64,000 bases of DNA from Streptomyces sp. HmicA12 (GTDB lineage Bacteria; Actinomycetota; Actinomycetes; Streptomycetales; Streptomycetaceae), in contig NZ_KB891801.1 of NCBI RefSeq assembly GCF_000373565.1, forward strand, positions 1 through 64,000, written 5' to 3'. Numbering within the stretch: the stretch's first letter is position 1; each line of letters opens with the position of its first letter. A program made the position numbers and the translations under genes. Of the stretch, positions 50,843 to 60,935 are shown in pieces. The notes under the pieces are model-generated. The model worked only from the letters and a program-made list of their open reading frames with translations. It was not told the DNA's origin and did no database searches.

Positions 50843-51787
50843 TCAGGCGATCGACCATCCGATGCCGTCCAGAATGTCGTGCTCGCTGACCACGACCTCG
50901 CTCGCGCCGATCCACTCCATGATCAGGCGCAGCACCAGCGCGCCCGAGGCGATCACGTCGACCCGGCCGGGATGGACGACCGGCTTCGCCGCGCGCTCGG
51001 CGTGGGTGGAGGTCAGCAGCCAGTCGGTGAGCTCGGCGACCTGCGCGAAGGAGATGCGGGAGTGGTGGATCGCCGCCGAGTCGTACTCCTCAAGGCCGAG
51101 CGCGAGCGCCGCGACCGTGGTGACCGAACCGGCCAGGCCCACCAGGGTGCGGGCGTCGAGGATCGGGACGGTCTGCGTGACCTTGTCGAGGGCCTCGGCG
51201 ATGTCCGCGCGGATCGCCTCGATCTGGGCCGGGGTCGGCGGGTCGGTGACCGTGCCGTCCTCGGCGACCAGGTGGCGCTCCGTCATACGGACGCAGCCGA
51301 TGTCGACGGAGAGGGCCTTGTCGACGGTGGCGTCGCCGACGACGAACTCCGTGGAGCCGCCGCCGATGTCGACGACCAGGTAGGGCTTGGCCATGTCGTC
51401 GCGGCCGGTCAGTTCCTTCGTCGCACCCGTGAAGGAGAACTCCGCCTCCTGGTCGCCCGTGATCACCTCGGGCTCCACGCCCAGGATGTCCTGGACGCCG
51501 CGGACGAAGTCGTCGCGGTTCTCGGCGTCGCGGGAGGCCGAGGTCGCCACGAAGCGGATCTTCTCGGCGCCGTGTTCCTTGATCACCGCGGCGTACTCGC
51601 GGCAGGCGGCGAAGGTGCGCTCCAGGGCCTCGGGGGCGAGGCGGCCGGTCCTGTCGACGCCCTGGCCCAGGCGGACGATCGTCATCCGGCGGTCCAGGTC
51701 GACGAGTTCACCGGTTTCCGGGTTCGCGTCCGCTACGAGGAGGCGGATGCTGTTCGTGCCGCAGTCGATCGCGGCGACCCTGGTCAC
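50843..51787 (-). CDS. ppx: Exopolyphosphatase (Ppx/GppA family)
   Basis: A 314-residue ASKHA-fold phosphatase. The two phosphate loops are IDCGTNSIRLLVA at the N-terminus and VVDIGGGSTEFVVG near 130-143, and E-containing GDQEAEFSF is between them. It hydrolyses polyphosphate or pppGpp. The GTG start overlaps the DUF501 stop by four bases, so it is the last gene of the eno-ftsB-DUF501-ppx cluster. It is of the short type, lacking the C-terminal HD domain of E. coli Ppx. Confidence 0.9.
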   Translation of the reverse strand: MTRVAAIDCGTNSIRLLVADANPETGELVDLDRRMTIVRLGQGVDRTGRLAPEALERTFAACREYAAVIKEHGAEKIRFVATSASRDAENRDDFVRGVQDILGVEPEVITGDQEAEFSFTGATKELTGRDDMAKPYLVVDIGGGSTEFVVGDATVDKALSVDIGCVRMTERHLVAEDGTVTDPPTPAQIEAIRADIAEALDKVTQTVPILDARTLVGLAGSVTTVAALALGLEEYDSAAIHHSRISFAQVAELTDWLLTSTHAERAAKPVVHPGRVDVIASGALVLRLIMEWIGASEVVVSEHDILDGIGWSIA

Positions 51788-52317
51788 TCGGTCTCCCCGG
51801 CGGGCTCCGCGCTCACGCACGCGCCCTTCTTCCACCACTGAGGGAGCATCTCGATCGCCTCGTCGCCGAGCGGGTTCACGCCGGGGCCCGCGGCCAGCGA
51901 GTGGGCCACGAGGACGTGCAGGCACTTCACGCGGTCGGGCATGCCGCCGGCGCTCGGGAAGTTCTCCAGGACCTCGATGGCGTCGCGGCGCGCGATGTAG
52001 TCGTCGTGGGCGGCCCGGTACTGCTTGGCCAGCTCCTCGTCCGTCTTCAGCCGCTCCGTCATCTCCTTCATGACGCCGTTGGCCTCGAGCGTGCCGATCG
52101 CGGAGGCCGCGCGCGGGCACGTCAGGTAGTACGTCGTCGGGAACGGCGTGCCGTCCTCCAGGCGCGGGGCCGTCTCGACCACGTCCGGGTTGCCGCACGG
52201 GCAACGGTGCGCGATGGCCCGCAGGCCGCGCGGCGGGCGGCCGAGCTGCTCCTTGAACGCGTGGATGTCGGCGTCCGTGGGGGCGGTGGACTCGGTCTGC
52301 GGCGGGGGCGTTTCCAT
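51784..52317 (-). CDS. DUF501 family protein
   Basis: A 177-residue protein with the DUF501 pattern: LGRPPRGLRAIAHRCPCGNPDVVETAPRLEDGTPFPTTYYLTCPRA near the N-terminus, with three conserved cysteines, and GGMPDRVKCLHVLVAHSLAAG. Its place between ftsB and ppx, downstream of eno, is highly conserved in actinobacteria. The cysteines may bind metal; function unknown. Confidence 0.9.
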   Translation of the reverse strand: METPPPQTESTAPTDADIHAFKEQLGRPPRGLRAIAHRCPCGNPDVVETAPRLEDGTPFPTTYYLTCPRAASAIGTLEANGVMKEMTERLKTDEELAKQYRAAHDDYIARRDAIEVLENFPSAGGMPDRVKCLHVLVAHSLAAGPGVNPLGDEAIEMLPQWWKKGACVSAEPAGETE

Positions 52318-52368
52318 GACTGTTCTCGGGTGTCTTTCGTGTCAGTGAGGTGCGGGGGTGGGTCCGGC

Positions 52369-52878
52369 TCAGTGGTCGGCCTGGTCGGCCTGGTCGGCCT
52401 TGTCGACGCCGTCCCAGACGTTCGAGTACCAGGGGCGGTCGGCCGCGCCCTGGCCGGTGCGGGCCGCGGAGCCCGTGGCCCGCGACTCGGGGACGACGTA
52501 TCCGGTCTCGCCCGGCATCACCATGTGCAGGCGCTCGCGGATCCGCTGCTCGGCGTAGGAGTCGTCCTGCCAGCGGGCCTTCTCGTCGCGCAGCCGGTCG
52601 ACCCGCTCCTTGGCCTCCTGCTGCTGCCGCTGGAGGTCCTCGATCTCGCCGCGCTGGGAGACGTACTGCCTTATCGGGTAGGCGAGGGCGACGACCAGCG
52701 TGCAGACGACCAGGGCGAGGAGCGCCGCGCGGCCGGTGAGGCGGGAGCGGCGGGCCTGGCGCTTGTTCTGCGAGCGGTAGACGCGCTCGGCCGTCTGTTC
52801 GCCGAGGAGGCGCAGCCGGGTGGCCGTGGAGAAGCGGTCCGGTCCACCGCGGCTCTTGTCTCGGACCTTGCCGGGCAT
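52369..52878 (-). CDS. ftsB: FtsB/DivIC-family septum formation protein
   Basis: A 169-residue bitopic protein: basic cytoplasmic N-terminus (about 1-50), one membrane helix (AALLALVVCTLVVALAYPI) and an extracellular coiled coil (ISQRGEIEDLQRQQQEAKERVDRLRDEKARW), then ERLHMVMPGETGYVV. It acts in the FtsQ-FtsL-FtsB divisome subcomplex. GGGGAGG precedes the ATG. The C-terminal DKADQADQADH comes from 9-base tandem repeats. An alternative name for the same gene is divIC. Confidence 0.92.
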   Translation of the reverse strand: MPGKVRDKSRGGPDRFSTATRLRLLGEQTAERVYRSQNKRQARRSRLTGRAALLALVVCTLVVALAYPIRQYVSQRGEIEDLQRQQQEAKERVDRLRDEKARWQDDSYAEQRIRERLHMVMPGETGYVVPESRATGSAARTGQGAADRPWYSNVWDGVDKADQADQADH

Positions 52879-52903
52879 CGCTGCTGCCGCCTCCCCGATA
52901 CGT

Positions 52904-52950
52904 ACGTACGTCCCCGCACACGGTACGGGACCGAGTGCGGGGACGTACGT
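52904..52950. terminator. 16-bp hairpin after enolase
   Basis: A perfect 16-bp stem (52904-52919 with 52935-52950), located between the enolase stop codon and the ftsB start codon. It probably ends or attenuates the eno transcript before ftsB. Confidence 0.85.
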
Positions 52951-52990
52951 AACTACTGCCTCACCAGGCCGTCAGGCCAGGTCGGAGAGG

Positions 52991-54319
<1,329 letters not shown>

Positions 54320-54428
54320 TTACTAGGTCCCGCACCCCTGAGCGTAACCGGCTCCGGAGCATCGGCCAGCCGACCGCCCGGCCCGTGGACAACGCCGAGA
54401 GCGAAATGTTTCTTAACGGAACAAAGAC

Positions 54429-54464
54429 AGCAGCCCCCGCCCGCTGCATGGGGCGGGGGCTGCT
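54429..54464 (-). terminator. Terminator after rpfA
   Basis: A perfect 14-bp stem (54429-54442 with 54451-54464) and an eight-base loop, about 90 bases downstream of the rpfA stop. The 277-base gap 54278-54554 also holds the eno promoter. Confidence 0.85.
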
Positions 54465-54554
54465 CAGGTGAGCGGCCCACCGGGGAGTGAGGACGGGGGT
54501 GCGACCGGGGTCCGGCGTCCGCCGATGCCGGGCCCGCGGCGTTCCCGACAGGTC

Positions 54555-55259
54555 TTAGCTGAGGTGCAGCTGCTGACCGGGGTAGATCAGGTTGGCGTCC
54601 TTGACGATGTCCTTGTTCAGCTTGAACAGCTTCTGCCAGTTCGTGCCGTGGGCGTCAGCGATCTTGCTGAGGGTGTCGCCGGACTTCACCTTGTACTCGC
54701 CGTCACCCTTCTCGACCTTCTTGCCGGTCGGGGTGGTCACGGTGTCGCGCTGCTGCGAGCGGGAGGCGGCGGAGGAGTCGGTGTGCTGCTCGGTCGACTT
54801 CTGCTCCTGCTGCTGCGGCTGGCTCTGCTGCTGCGACTGCTGGTTCGAGTCGTCCTGCTGCGGGGCCGGGGCGTTGCCCGTGGAGGCGCCGGACAGGCCC
54901 ACGCCACAGCTCGGCCAGGCACCCTTGCCCTGCGAGGCGAGGACCTTCTCGGCGACGGCTATCTGCTCCGACTTGGAGGCCTGGGAGGCGGAGGACGCGT
55001 ACTGCGTGCCGCCGTAGGCCGACCAGGTGGACGGCGAGAACTGGAGGCCACCGGAGTAGCCGTTGCCCGTGTCGATCGACCAGTTGCCGCCCGACTCGCA
55101 CTGCGCGACCTGGTCCCACTCGGAGGTGGTCGCGGCGGAGGCGGAGGTGGCGCCGATCAGCGGGACGGCGACGGCGGCACCGGTGACACCGGCGAGCGTG
55201 GCGACACGGACGGCCTTGGACGGGCGGCGGTGCTTGTTGCTCTTGCTGGAAAACAGCAT
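54555..55259 (-). CDS. rpfA: Resuscitation-promoting factor with LysM domain
   Basis: A 234-residue secreted cell-wall hydrolase. The signal peptide ends ASA-A (about residue 42). The Rpf catalytic domain ([19 protein letters not shown].. to WPSCG, about 44-120) has the catalytic Glu in QCESG and the paired cysteines. A Gln-rich linker follows, then a LysM peptidoglycan-binding domain ([22 protein letters not shown]). It acts in spore germination and growth restart. The GAGGGG site lies in the 3-prime part of the c-di-AMP riboswitch. Confidence 0.95.
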   Translation of the reverse strand: MLFSSKSNKHRRPSKAVRVATLAGVTGAAVAVPLIGATSASAATTSEWDQVAQCESGGNWSIDTGNGYSGGLQFSPSTWSAYGGTQYASSASQASKSEQIAVAEKVLASQGKGAWPSCGVGLSGASTGNAPAPQQDDSNQQSQQQSQPQQQEQKSTEQHTDSSAASRSQQRDTVTTPTGKKVEKGDGEYKVKSGDTLSKIADAHGTNWQKLFKLNKDIVKDANLIYPGQQLHLS

Positions 55260-55263
55260 GGAG

Positions 55264-55482
55264 AGATCCCCTCACCGACGCCTGCGAGGTGAGCTGTCGG
55301 GTTCGGACCAGTGAGTGTCCGGCCGCGCGACCTTGCGCACGACTTCACCCCAAGCCCGTCCGGTCTCCCGGCCGGGCACTTACCTGGGTCCCCCGCTCCT
55401 GCCTACGGCGCTGACGCGACGACTGTTCCCGTACGGACGTTGGCAGGATTCGGCGTGACGTCCATCGGGGCCCGCTGTGGCG
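55264..55482 (-). promoter_or_regulatory. c-di-AMP riboswitch (ydaO-yuaA type) controlling rpfA
   Basis: The rpfA leader carries the conserved ydaO blocks in order on the minus strand: CGCCGAATCCTGCC, GTACGGGAAC, GGGGGACCCAGGT, TTGGGGTGAAG and the 3-prime GAACCCGACAGCTCACCTCG with AGGCGT. This class binds cyclic di-AMP and turns off rpf genes in actinobacteria. The rpfA ribosome site is immediately 3-prime. Above it, at 55483-55601, GGGTCTTTG (55532-55540) and CAAAGACCC (55582-55590) form an extra inverted repeat. Confidence 0.92.
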
Positions 55483-55601
55483 AGCGGTCACGACCGTAAG
55501 CAGTCGATCCGCCCTATTTCAAAGACGATCAGGGTCTTTGAGACTCATGTCTCACTCGAGCAAAAGCGGACATACGCGCCCCAAAGACCCCTGAACTCCC
55601 G

Positions 55602-56624
55602 CTACTTTTCGCCCGATTCGAGGCCTAGATCCAGACTCTGACCAGGAAGGATGAGGTCGGGGTCGGCTCCGACGGTCTTCTTGTTCAGGTCGTAGAGCTC
55701 GGTCCACCCGCCCCGCACGTCCTGGGCGTCGGCGATGTCCCAGAGGTTGTCGCCGGCGCGGACCGTGTAGCCGTCCGCGGCACGCCGGTCGTCGCGCGAG
55801 GCGTGACGACCGTCTCCCGCGCGGGAGTCGGCGGTGTCGTCCGTGGCGCGGTCGCCGCGGTGGCGGCCGGAGGCCGAGGGGTCTGAGGTGGCGTCAGAGG
55901 TGGCGTCAGGGGTCGCTTCGGGGCTGTCCGAGGAGGTGGCGCCGGACTGAGCGGACTCATCGTCCGTCGCGCCACCCTTGTCGCCCGCCTTGTTACCGGA
56001 GGTATCGGCGGAGGCGTCGGCGGAGTCGTCAGCTGACGCATCGTCGGACGTCTCGTCCGATTCCGTGTCCGACGAGTTGTCCGACGAGTCGTCCGACGAC
56101 TTGCCGCTCACCTTGCTCGTCGAGTCGTCCGACGACTTGCCCGACGACTTGTCCGATGCGCCGGACTCGTCGTGATTCTTCTCTCCCGAGTCCGTGTCGG
56201 ACGACTGCGGGGAGGTGGTCGCGCCCGGGTCGACGTCGGCCGAGTCGTCGCTCTTGGTGAGGCCCGCCGTGATCGAGCAGCTCGGCCAGGCGGTCGGGCC
56301 CCTGTCGTCGAGGACCTTCTCGGCGACGGCTATCTGCTGGGAGCGACTGGCCTGGTCGGCTCTGGGCGCGTACTCGAGCCCGCCGTACCGCTCCCACATC
56401 TCCTGCGAGAACTGCAGGCCTCCGTAGTAGCCGTTGCCCGCGTCCAGGCTCCACTGGGCGCCGCTCTCGCACTCGGCGAGCTTGTCCCAGGTGGCGGTGG
56501 AGGCCGCGCTCGCGTTCGTCGCCGCGAGCAGCGGGATCGCGATGGCGCTGCCGGTGACTCCGGCGGCGACGACGAGGGCAGGGGCCTGACGGGGGCGCCG
56601 GTGACGGCCGTTCCCGGAGAGCAT
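55602..56624 (-). CDS. Second resuscitation-promoting factor with Ser/Asp-rich linker and LysM
   Basis: A 340-residue secreted Rpf protein. The signal peptide ends ASA-A (about residue 39). The Rpf domain (STATWDKLAECESGAQWSLD.. to WPSCS) has catalytic Glu in ECESG. A linker of about 160 residues made of Ser/Asp/Lys repeats (SSDDS, SSDTES, DASADDSADASADTSG) leads to a C-terminal LysM-type domain (YTVRAGDNLWDIADAQ..LNKKTVGADPDLILPGQSL). It is downstream-adjacent to rpfA on the chromosome, like rpfC in S. coelicolor. No riboswitch is visible upstream of it. The start at 56624 follows an AAAGG site. Confidence 0.9.
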   Translation of the reverse strand: MLSGNGRHRRPRQAPALVVAAGVTGSAIAIPLLAATNASAASTATWDKLAECESGAQWSLDAGNGYYGGLQFSQEMWERYGGLEYAPRADQASRSQQIAVAEKVLDDRGPTAWPSCSITAGLTKSDDSADVDPGATTSPQSSDTDSGEKNHDESGASDKSSGKSSDDSTSKVSGKSSDDSSDNSSDTESDETSDDASADDSADASADTSGNKAGDKGGATDDESAQSGATSSDSPEATPDATSDATSDPSASGRHRGDRATDDTADSRAGDGRHASRDDRRAADGYTVRAGDNLWDIADAQDVRGGWTELYDLNKKTVGADPDLILPGQSLDLGLESGEK

Positions 56625-56837
56625 GCGATTGCCTTTCGCGAGACTGATGCAGCACGCGACGGGGTGGACGGGTGGTGCCGGTTGTGCATGTGTCGCGATG
56701 ACTGGTGAACGTAGCGGGACTCGAACGCTTGTCACAAGTCGATGCAGCGCAGATCACGTGAACATCACAGTCCTGACGCAGCATCAGCTGCCGGGGGGCT
56801 GGGAACAACTGCGAACTACGCGATGAATCGGCACAGT

Positions 56838-57668
56838 TCACAACCTTTCCTCCACCGGTTCCACCCCCCGCTCGCCGATGCTCGTGGTGATCCGGAAAGC
56901 GGGCACGCCGGAGGGTCGGCGCACCGGTTCACCCCGTACGTCCGCTTGCAGCGCCTGCACGGCAGCGGGCCAGGCTCCCTTCTTCCACCAGGAGAGTTGA
57001 CGCTCCCTGACGGCCTGCGGAGGTCCCCAGGTCAGTCCGCGCCGGAGCCGGTGCAGCATGCCGTTGAACTGCTGGCGGATGTCGTACTTGCTGGTGAAGT
57101 GGCGCTGGGTGAAGGAGGGGCGGACTGCTTCGACGACGGACTGCCACTCCTCGTCCGTGGGGTCGGGCGGAACCAGCGTGCCCGTCTCCTCGTGCCACGC
57201 GCCGACCGGACATCTGACTCCCGCCCGATACAGCAAGTCGCGTGTCGCGCAGCGCACTTTCACATCGAGCACCTCGAAGAGACCTCGGAGCAGGTCAAGC
57301 CGCAGGCTCGTGCCGGGGGACGTCCCGGACGCGATGGCAACCAGCAGTTCGTCTCGCTGTCCGTCACGCGTTTCCCTCCCGGCGAGCCACTCCGCGGCCA
57401 CAGCACGCTGACGGCGCAGATCGTCGAGTTCCTCCTGCATACGCTCAACCGCGGCCTGCGGCACGGCCGGAGCGACTCCTGCCGCGACGCACTCCGGCAC
57501 CTTGCGCAGCAACAACTCCTCGTGGTCGGCGACGGCCTGGTCGAACTCCCGCATACGGCGCTCGTACTGCACACCATCCCCGGGCAGCACCGCGTACCTC
57601 TCCCGGACCGCGTTCTCGGCCGGACTTCTGTCGGTGACGCTACGTCGCGTGATGCGCCCGTGACGGCA
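56838..57668 (-). pseudogene. Serine recombinase C-terminal remnant joined to a DUF4096 transposase-like segment
   Basis: About 277 codons without a reliable start; the open frame enters from the P450 gene. The N-terminal part (coiled coil REFDQAVADHEELLLRKV, then LDLLRGLFEVLDVKVRC) resembles the C-terminal region of a large serine recombinase. The rest (DPTDEEWQSVVEAVRP..MLHRLRRGLTWGPP) resembles the DUF4096 N-terminal domain of IS5-type transposases. No resolvase catalytic domain and no DDE core are present. It is probably a composite relic of mobile elements. A functional small gene starting from an internal GTG or ATG is possible but not supported by a ribosome site. Confidence 0.6.
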
Positions 57669-57670
57669 GA

Positions 57671-58969
57671 TCAGGAAGTTTCCTGGCACGTCCCGACAGG
57701 CTGCGCGGTGAAGGTGACGGGCAGGGTTCTGAGCCCGCGCATGATCAGTCCGCCACGCCAACGCAGATCTGCCGGGTCCGCGGCCAGTGCCAGGTCGGGG
57801 ATGCGGCCCAGGAGTGTCGCAAGAGCGGTACGGGCCTCCAGACGGGCCAGCGGTGCACCGAGGCAGTAGTGGATGCCGTGGCCGTAACCGAGGTGGGGGT
57901 TGGTGCGCCGGTCGAGGTCCAGGACATCAGGGTGGTCGAAGCGGGCCGGATCGCGGTTGGCCGCCGCCAGCACCACGAGTACGGGTTCTCCCTTCGCGAT
58001 GTGCTGCCCTGCAAGCTCCAACGGCTGGGTGGCGAAGCGCCAGGTGGCGAATTCCACCGGCCCGTCGAAGCGCAGCAGTTCCTCGACCGCGGTGTCCAGG
58101 ACCGCAGTGTCCCCTCGGGCGACGGTGGTGCGGAACTCCTGCATCTGCTCGTGGTTTCTCAGCAGGGCGTACGTGCCGTTGCCAATGAGGTTGACCGTGG
58201 TTTCGAAACCGGCGAGCAGGAGCACGAAGCACATGGCTGCTGCCTCGTTCTCGGTGAGGTGCTCGCCGTGGTCGGAGGCGCGGATCAGGCCGGAGATGAG
58301 GTCGTCGGAGCCGTCGCTCTCGTCGAGAGCCGCGCGTTTGCGATGGATCAGGTCGGCCAGGTAGTTCCGGATGAGCTTCACCGAGCGGGCGACCCCACCG
58401 CGAGGCCCCTTGCCGTGCCGGACCATCATCCCCGCCCAGTCCCGGAAATCGTCCTGGTCCTCGCGCGGGACGCCGAGCAGGTCGCAGATGGCGTAGATGG
58501 GGAGCGGGAACGCGAAGTCGTGGATCAGGTCGGCCTCGCCCTTGGCGGCGAACTCGTCGATGAGGCGGTCGGTCAGCTCCTGGACCCGGGGGGCGAATTC
58601 GGCCACCCGGCGCGGGGTGAACGCCTTCGAGACGAGGCGGCGCAGGCGGGTGTGGTCCGGCGGGTCGATGTTGAGCAGATGCGTCATCAGCTCGGCCTTG
58701 CGCTCGCCCGGGATGCCCGTCTTGCCCTTGGCGTGGCTGGGCTCGTCGTGATGGTCCGGGTTCTTGCTGAGCCGCTGGTCGGCGAGGGCCTGCCGGGCGT
58801 CCGCGTACCGGGTGACCAGCCACGCCTCCACCCCGCTGGGGAGCGTGGTGCGGTGCACGGGGGCGTGCTCGCGCAGCCAGGCGTAGGCCGGGTACGGATC
58901 GCTGGCGAACTCCCAGGTGAAGAGTTCGGGCATGTCGGGGGCGTCGTGCGGGGCGGGGCTCTCGGTCAC
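57671..58969 (-). CDS. Cytochrome P450, CYP107-type
   Basis: A 432-residue P450 monooxygenase. The I-helix motif is LLAGFETT, ExxR is EELLR, and the heme-binding loop ends HYCLGAPLAR with its cysteine ligand near residue 371. The short length without membrane anchor is normal for bacterial class I enzymes; ferredoxin partners are not adjacent. It most resembles CYP107 family members of Streptomyces and sits next to the Rpf genes as CYP107U does in S. coelicolor. Substrate unknown. The start is GTG. Confidence 0.92.
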   Translation of the reverse strand: MTESPAPHDAPDMPELFTWEFASDPYPAYAWLREHAPVHRTTLPSGVEAWLVTRYADARQALADQRLSKNPDHHDEPSHAKGKTGIPGERKAELMTHLLNIDPPDHTRLRRLVSKAFTPRRVAEFAPRVQELTDRLIDEFAAKGEADLIHDFAFPLPIYAICDLLGVPREDQDDFRDWAGMMVRHGKGPRGGVARSVKLIRNYLADLIHRKRAALDESDGSDDLISGLIRASDHGEHLTENEAAAMCFVLLLAGFETTVNLIGNGTYALLRNHEQMQEFRTTVARGDTAVLDTAVEELLRFDGPVEFATWRFATQPLELAGQHIAKGEPVLVVLAAANRDPARFDHPDVLDLDRRTNPHLGYGHGIHYCLGAPLARLEARTALATLLGRIPDLALAADPADLRWRGGLIMRGLRTLPVTFTAQPVGTCQETS

Positions 58970-58984
58970 GCCCCGACGTTATCC

Positions 58985-59080
58985 GCCCCGTAAGGGGCGC
59001 GGGGAACTGCGCGCTCAGCCGTGACGGGTGAGCGCGCCCGCGCGGCGGAGCCGCATATCGACACAGCCCCGCGCCCCTAT
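58985..59080. repeat. Intergenic repeat pair, GCGCAGTTCCCCGCGCCCC family
   Basis: A copy of the repeat (58990-59013, minus sense) and a partial second arm (59067-59080, CCCCGCGCCCCTAT) form an inverted pair with a TAAGGGGCGCGGGG/CCCCGCGCCCCTAT stem of about 13 bp. It lies between the convergently read end of mazG and the P450 promoter. Confidence 0.7.
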
Positions 59081-60075
59081 TGGTCCAGCCCCTCCGAGAC
59101 CCGCACCGCATCCCGATAAGCCCGGGCGGCAGCCCGCAGCGCGGCCTCCGGGTCGACTCCCTCCGCCTCGGCGCGCAGGGCGAGTGCCAGCAGTTCGTAC
59201 CCGACACCCGCGCCGGTGGGCAGCGGCACGTCCAGGCCCGCCGTCCGGACCCGGGAGCCGAGCTTCGCGGCGAGGGCCAGGCCCGGCTGGCCGACCGGGA
59301 CGCCGTCCGTGACGGACGTGCGCTGCTTCTCCTCGGCCTTGGTGCGCAGCCAGTGCTCCCTGACCTCCTCCGGCGTGGACGCGGTGTCGTCGCCGAAGAC
59401 GTGCGGGTGGCGGTGGACGAGTTTGTCGACGATGGTCCCCGCGACGTCGTCGATGGAGAACGGCTCGTCGCTCCCGTCCTCTGCCTCGCCCGTCGCCTCC
59501 TGGGCGATCCGGGCGTGGAAGACGACCTGGAGCAGGACGTCGCCGAGCTCCTCGCGCAGCTCGTCCCTGTCCCCCGTCTCGATCGCCTCGACCAGCTCGT
59601 ACGCCTCCTCGATCGCGTACTTCGCCAGGTCCTCGTGGGTGCGCAGGGACGACCAGGGGCACTCGCGGCGGATGCGGTCCATCACCTGGACGAGGTCGAG
59701 GAGGCGGGCGCCCGGAAGATCGTAGGAACCGGGGAGGAGTTCGAGCGCCGGCATCGCCACGCGGCCGGAGCCGGCCAGGGTCGCCAGGCCGTCGGTGAGG
59801 GTGCGGTCGCCCTCCGCCGTGGTCAGGACGACGACCGTGCGGGCGCCGTCGGCGCAGCTCTCCACGAGGTCGCGGGCGACCGGGCTCGCGAGCGTGACCT
59901 CGACGCCCGCCTCCTTCAGGTACGGCAGCTGCGGGTGCGCCGCGTCGGCGCAGAGCACCTGGTCGGCGGCCCGCAGGACCTGCCATGCCTGCCAGGACAG
60001 CAGACCGGGGGCGACCCGGTGGCTGGTGGTGAGCAGGACGATGCGGCCGGCGTCGGGAGTGGTGTCGTCGTTCAC
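59077..60075 (-). CDS. mazG: MazG nucleoside triphosphate pyrophosphohydrolase with N-terminal extension
   Basis: A 332-residue protein. The MazG domain spans about 125-260, with RIRRECPWSSLRTHEDLAKYAIEEAYELVEAIE and EELGDVLLQVVFHARIA carrying the metal-binding EExxE/ExxD residues. It clears non-canonical NTPs. The first 110 residues (RIVLLTTSHRVAPGLLSWQAW..LCADAAHPQLPYL) resemble a reduced tetrapyrrole-methylase-like domain, as in YabN-type fusions, but lack a clear SAM motif. GTG at 60075 is used as the start. Confidence 0.9.
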   Translation of the reverse strand: MNDDTTPDAGRIVLLTTSHRVAPGLLSWQAWQVLRAADQVLCADAAHPQLPYLKEAGVEVTLASPVARDLVESCADGARTVVVLTTAEGDRTLTDGLATLAGSGRVAMPALELLPGSYDLPGARLLDLVQVMDRIRRECPWSSLRTHEDLAKYAIEEAYELVEAIETGDRDELREELGDVLLQVVFHARIAQEATGEAEDGSDEPFSIDDVAGTIVDKLVHRHPHVFGDDTASTPEEVREHWLRTKAEEKQRTSVTDGVPVGQPGLALAAKLGSRVRTAGLDVPLPTGAGVGYELLALALRAEAEGVDPEAALRAAARAYRDAVRVSEGLDQ

Positions 60076-60113
60076 GCCTCGAACGTAACGCAGGCCGCCG
60101 ACAATGCCCGCCG

Positions 60114-60788
60114 CTATGCCGTCTCGGGGGCCGCCTGGGCCGGCTCCTGCTTCGTGACCTGGTTCAGCCACGGTGTCTTGGCGTCCACGCGGCCGACGGC
60201 GCCGTTCTTCGTCACGGCCCAGTTGCCGTAGCGCGGGTTCAGGTCGACGTTCAGCTCCTTGGACGCCCGGGCGAGCGCCTTCCAGAACACGGCCTGCCCT
60301 TCCTGCGTCCGGGTGTCGGCGCCAAGTGTCGTCGACAGCTTCTGCGCCTCGATCTCGGTGCGCAGGGACTCGGTGAGCCGCTTGGGCGGGACGTTGTACT
60401 GCTGGAGCCAGGCGGCCTCCAACTGCTTCGCGCCGCCCGCCTGTTGCTCCAGGCCCGTCCGCATCTCCTGCATCTCCTTGCGGGAGACGCTGATGCCGGC
60501 GTCGGTGGCGGCGCGGTGCAGCACGCGGTCGAGGACCATCGTGTGCAGGGTGTTGCGGGTGAGGCCGCCGGTCTTGGCGATGGCCTGTTCGTACTGCGCG
60601 CTGTCGGCGGTGGCCGCCTGCTGCGCGTCCCGCACCTCGTTCACCCGGCTCTCCAGCTGGGAGACCGTGATGCGCTGCCCACCGACGACGGCCGCGGCGC
60701 CGGGGTGCGCCTCGCTTCCGCAGGCGGTGAGGAGAGGTACGGCGACGGCGGCGGACGTGAACGCGATGGCAATGCGGCGGCGGTGCAA
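60114..60788 (-). CDS. SurA N-terminal domain lipoprotein
   Basis: A 224-residue lipoprotein with lipobox LTAC (cysteine near residue 23) and a SurA-like N-terminal chaperone region (VVGGQRITVSQLESRVNEVRDAQQ.., about 32-150). No parvulin prolyl isomerase domain follows. Start is TTG at 60788, chosen because GGGAGG lies 6 bases upstream and the sequence then begins with the signal peptide. It probably assists folding of exported proteins. It lies between mazG and the DUF1906 gene on the same strand. Confidence 0.85.
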   Translation of the reverse strand: MHRRRIAIAFTSAAVAVPLLTACGSEAHPGAAAVVGGQRITVSQLESRVNEVRDAQQAATADSAQYEQAIAKTGGLTRNTLHTMVLDRVLHRAATDAGISVSRKEMQEMRTGLEQQAGGAKQLEAAWLQQYNVPPKRLTESLRTEIEAQKLSTTLGADTRTQEGQAVFWKALARASKELNVDLNPRYGNWAVTKNGAVGRVDAKTPWLNQVTKQEPAQAAPETA

Positions 60789-60935
60789 GGTGGGCCTCCC
60801 TGCGGCGAGTTTGTGCGTCGGTGCACAAAGTCCGGCGGTGATCGATGTTAGGAGGTGGCCGCGGGCTCGGCCACCTATTCGACAACGATTCGTCGGGAGA
60901 TGAGGTACCCCCGCCGACTTTGTTGGCCCGTCGCC

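Noticed and set aside
56705..56745. A GGGACTCGAAC sequence resembling a tRNA T-arm
   Set aside because: No acceptor stem, anticodon arm or second half can be built around it; it lies in the promoter region of the second rpf gene.
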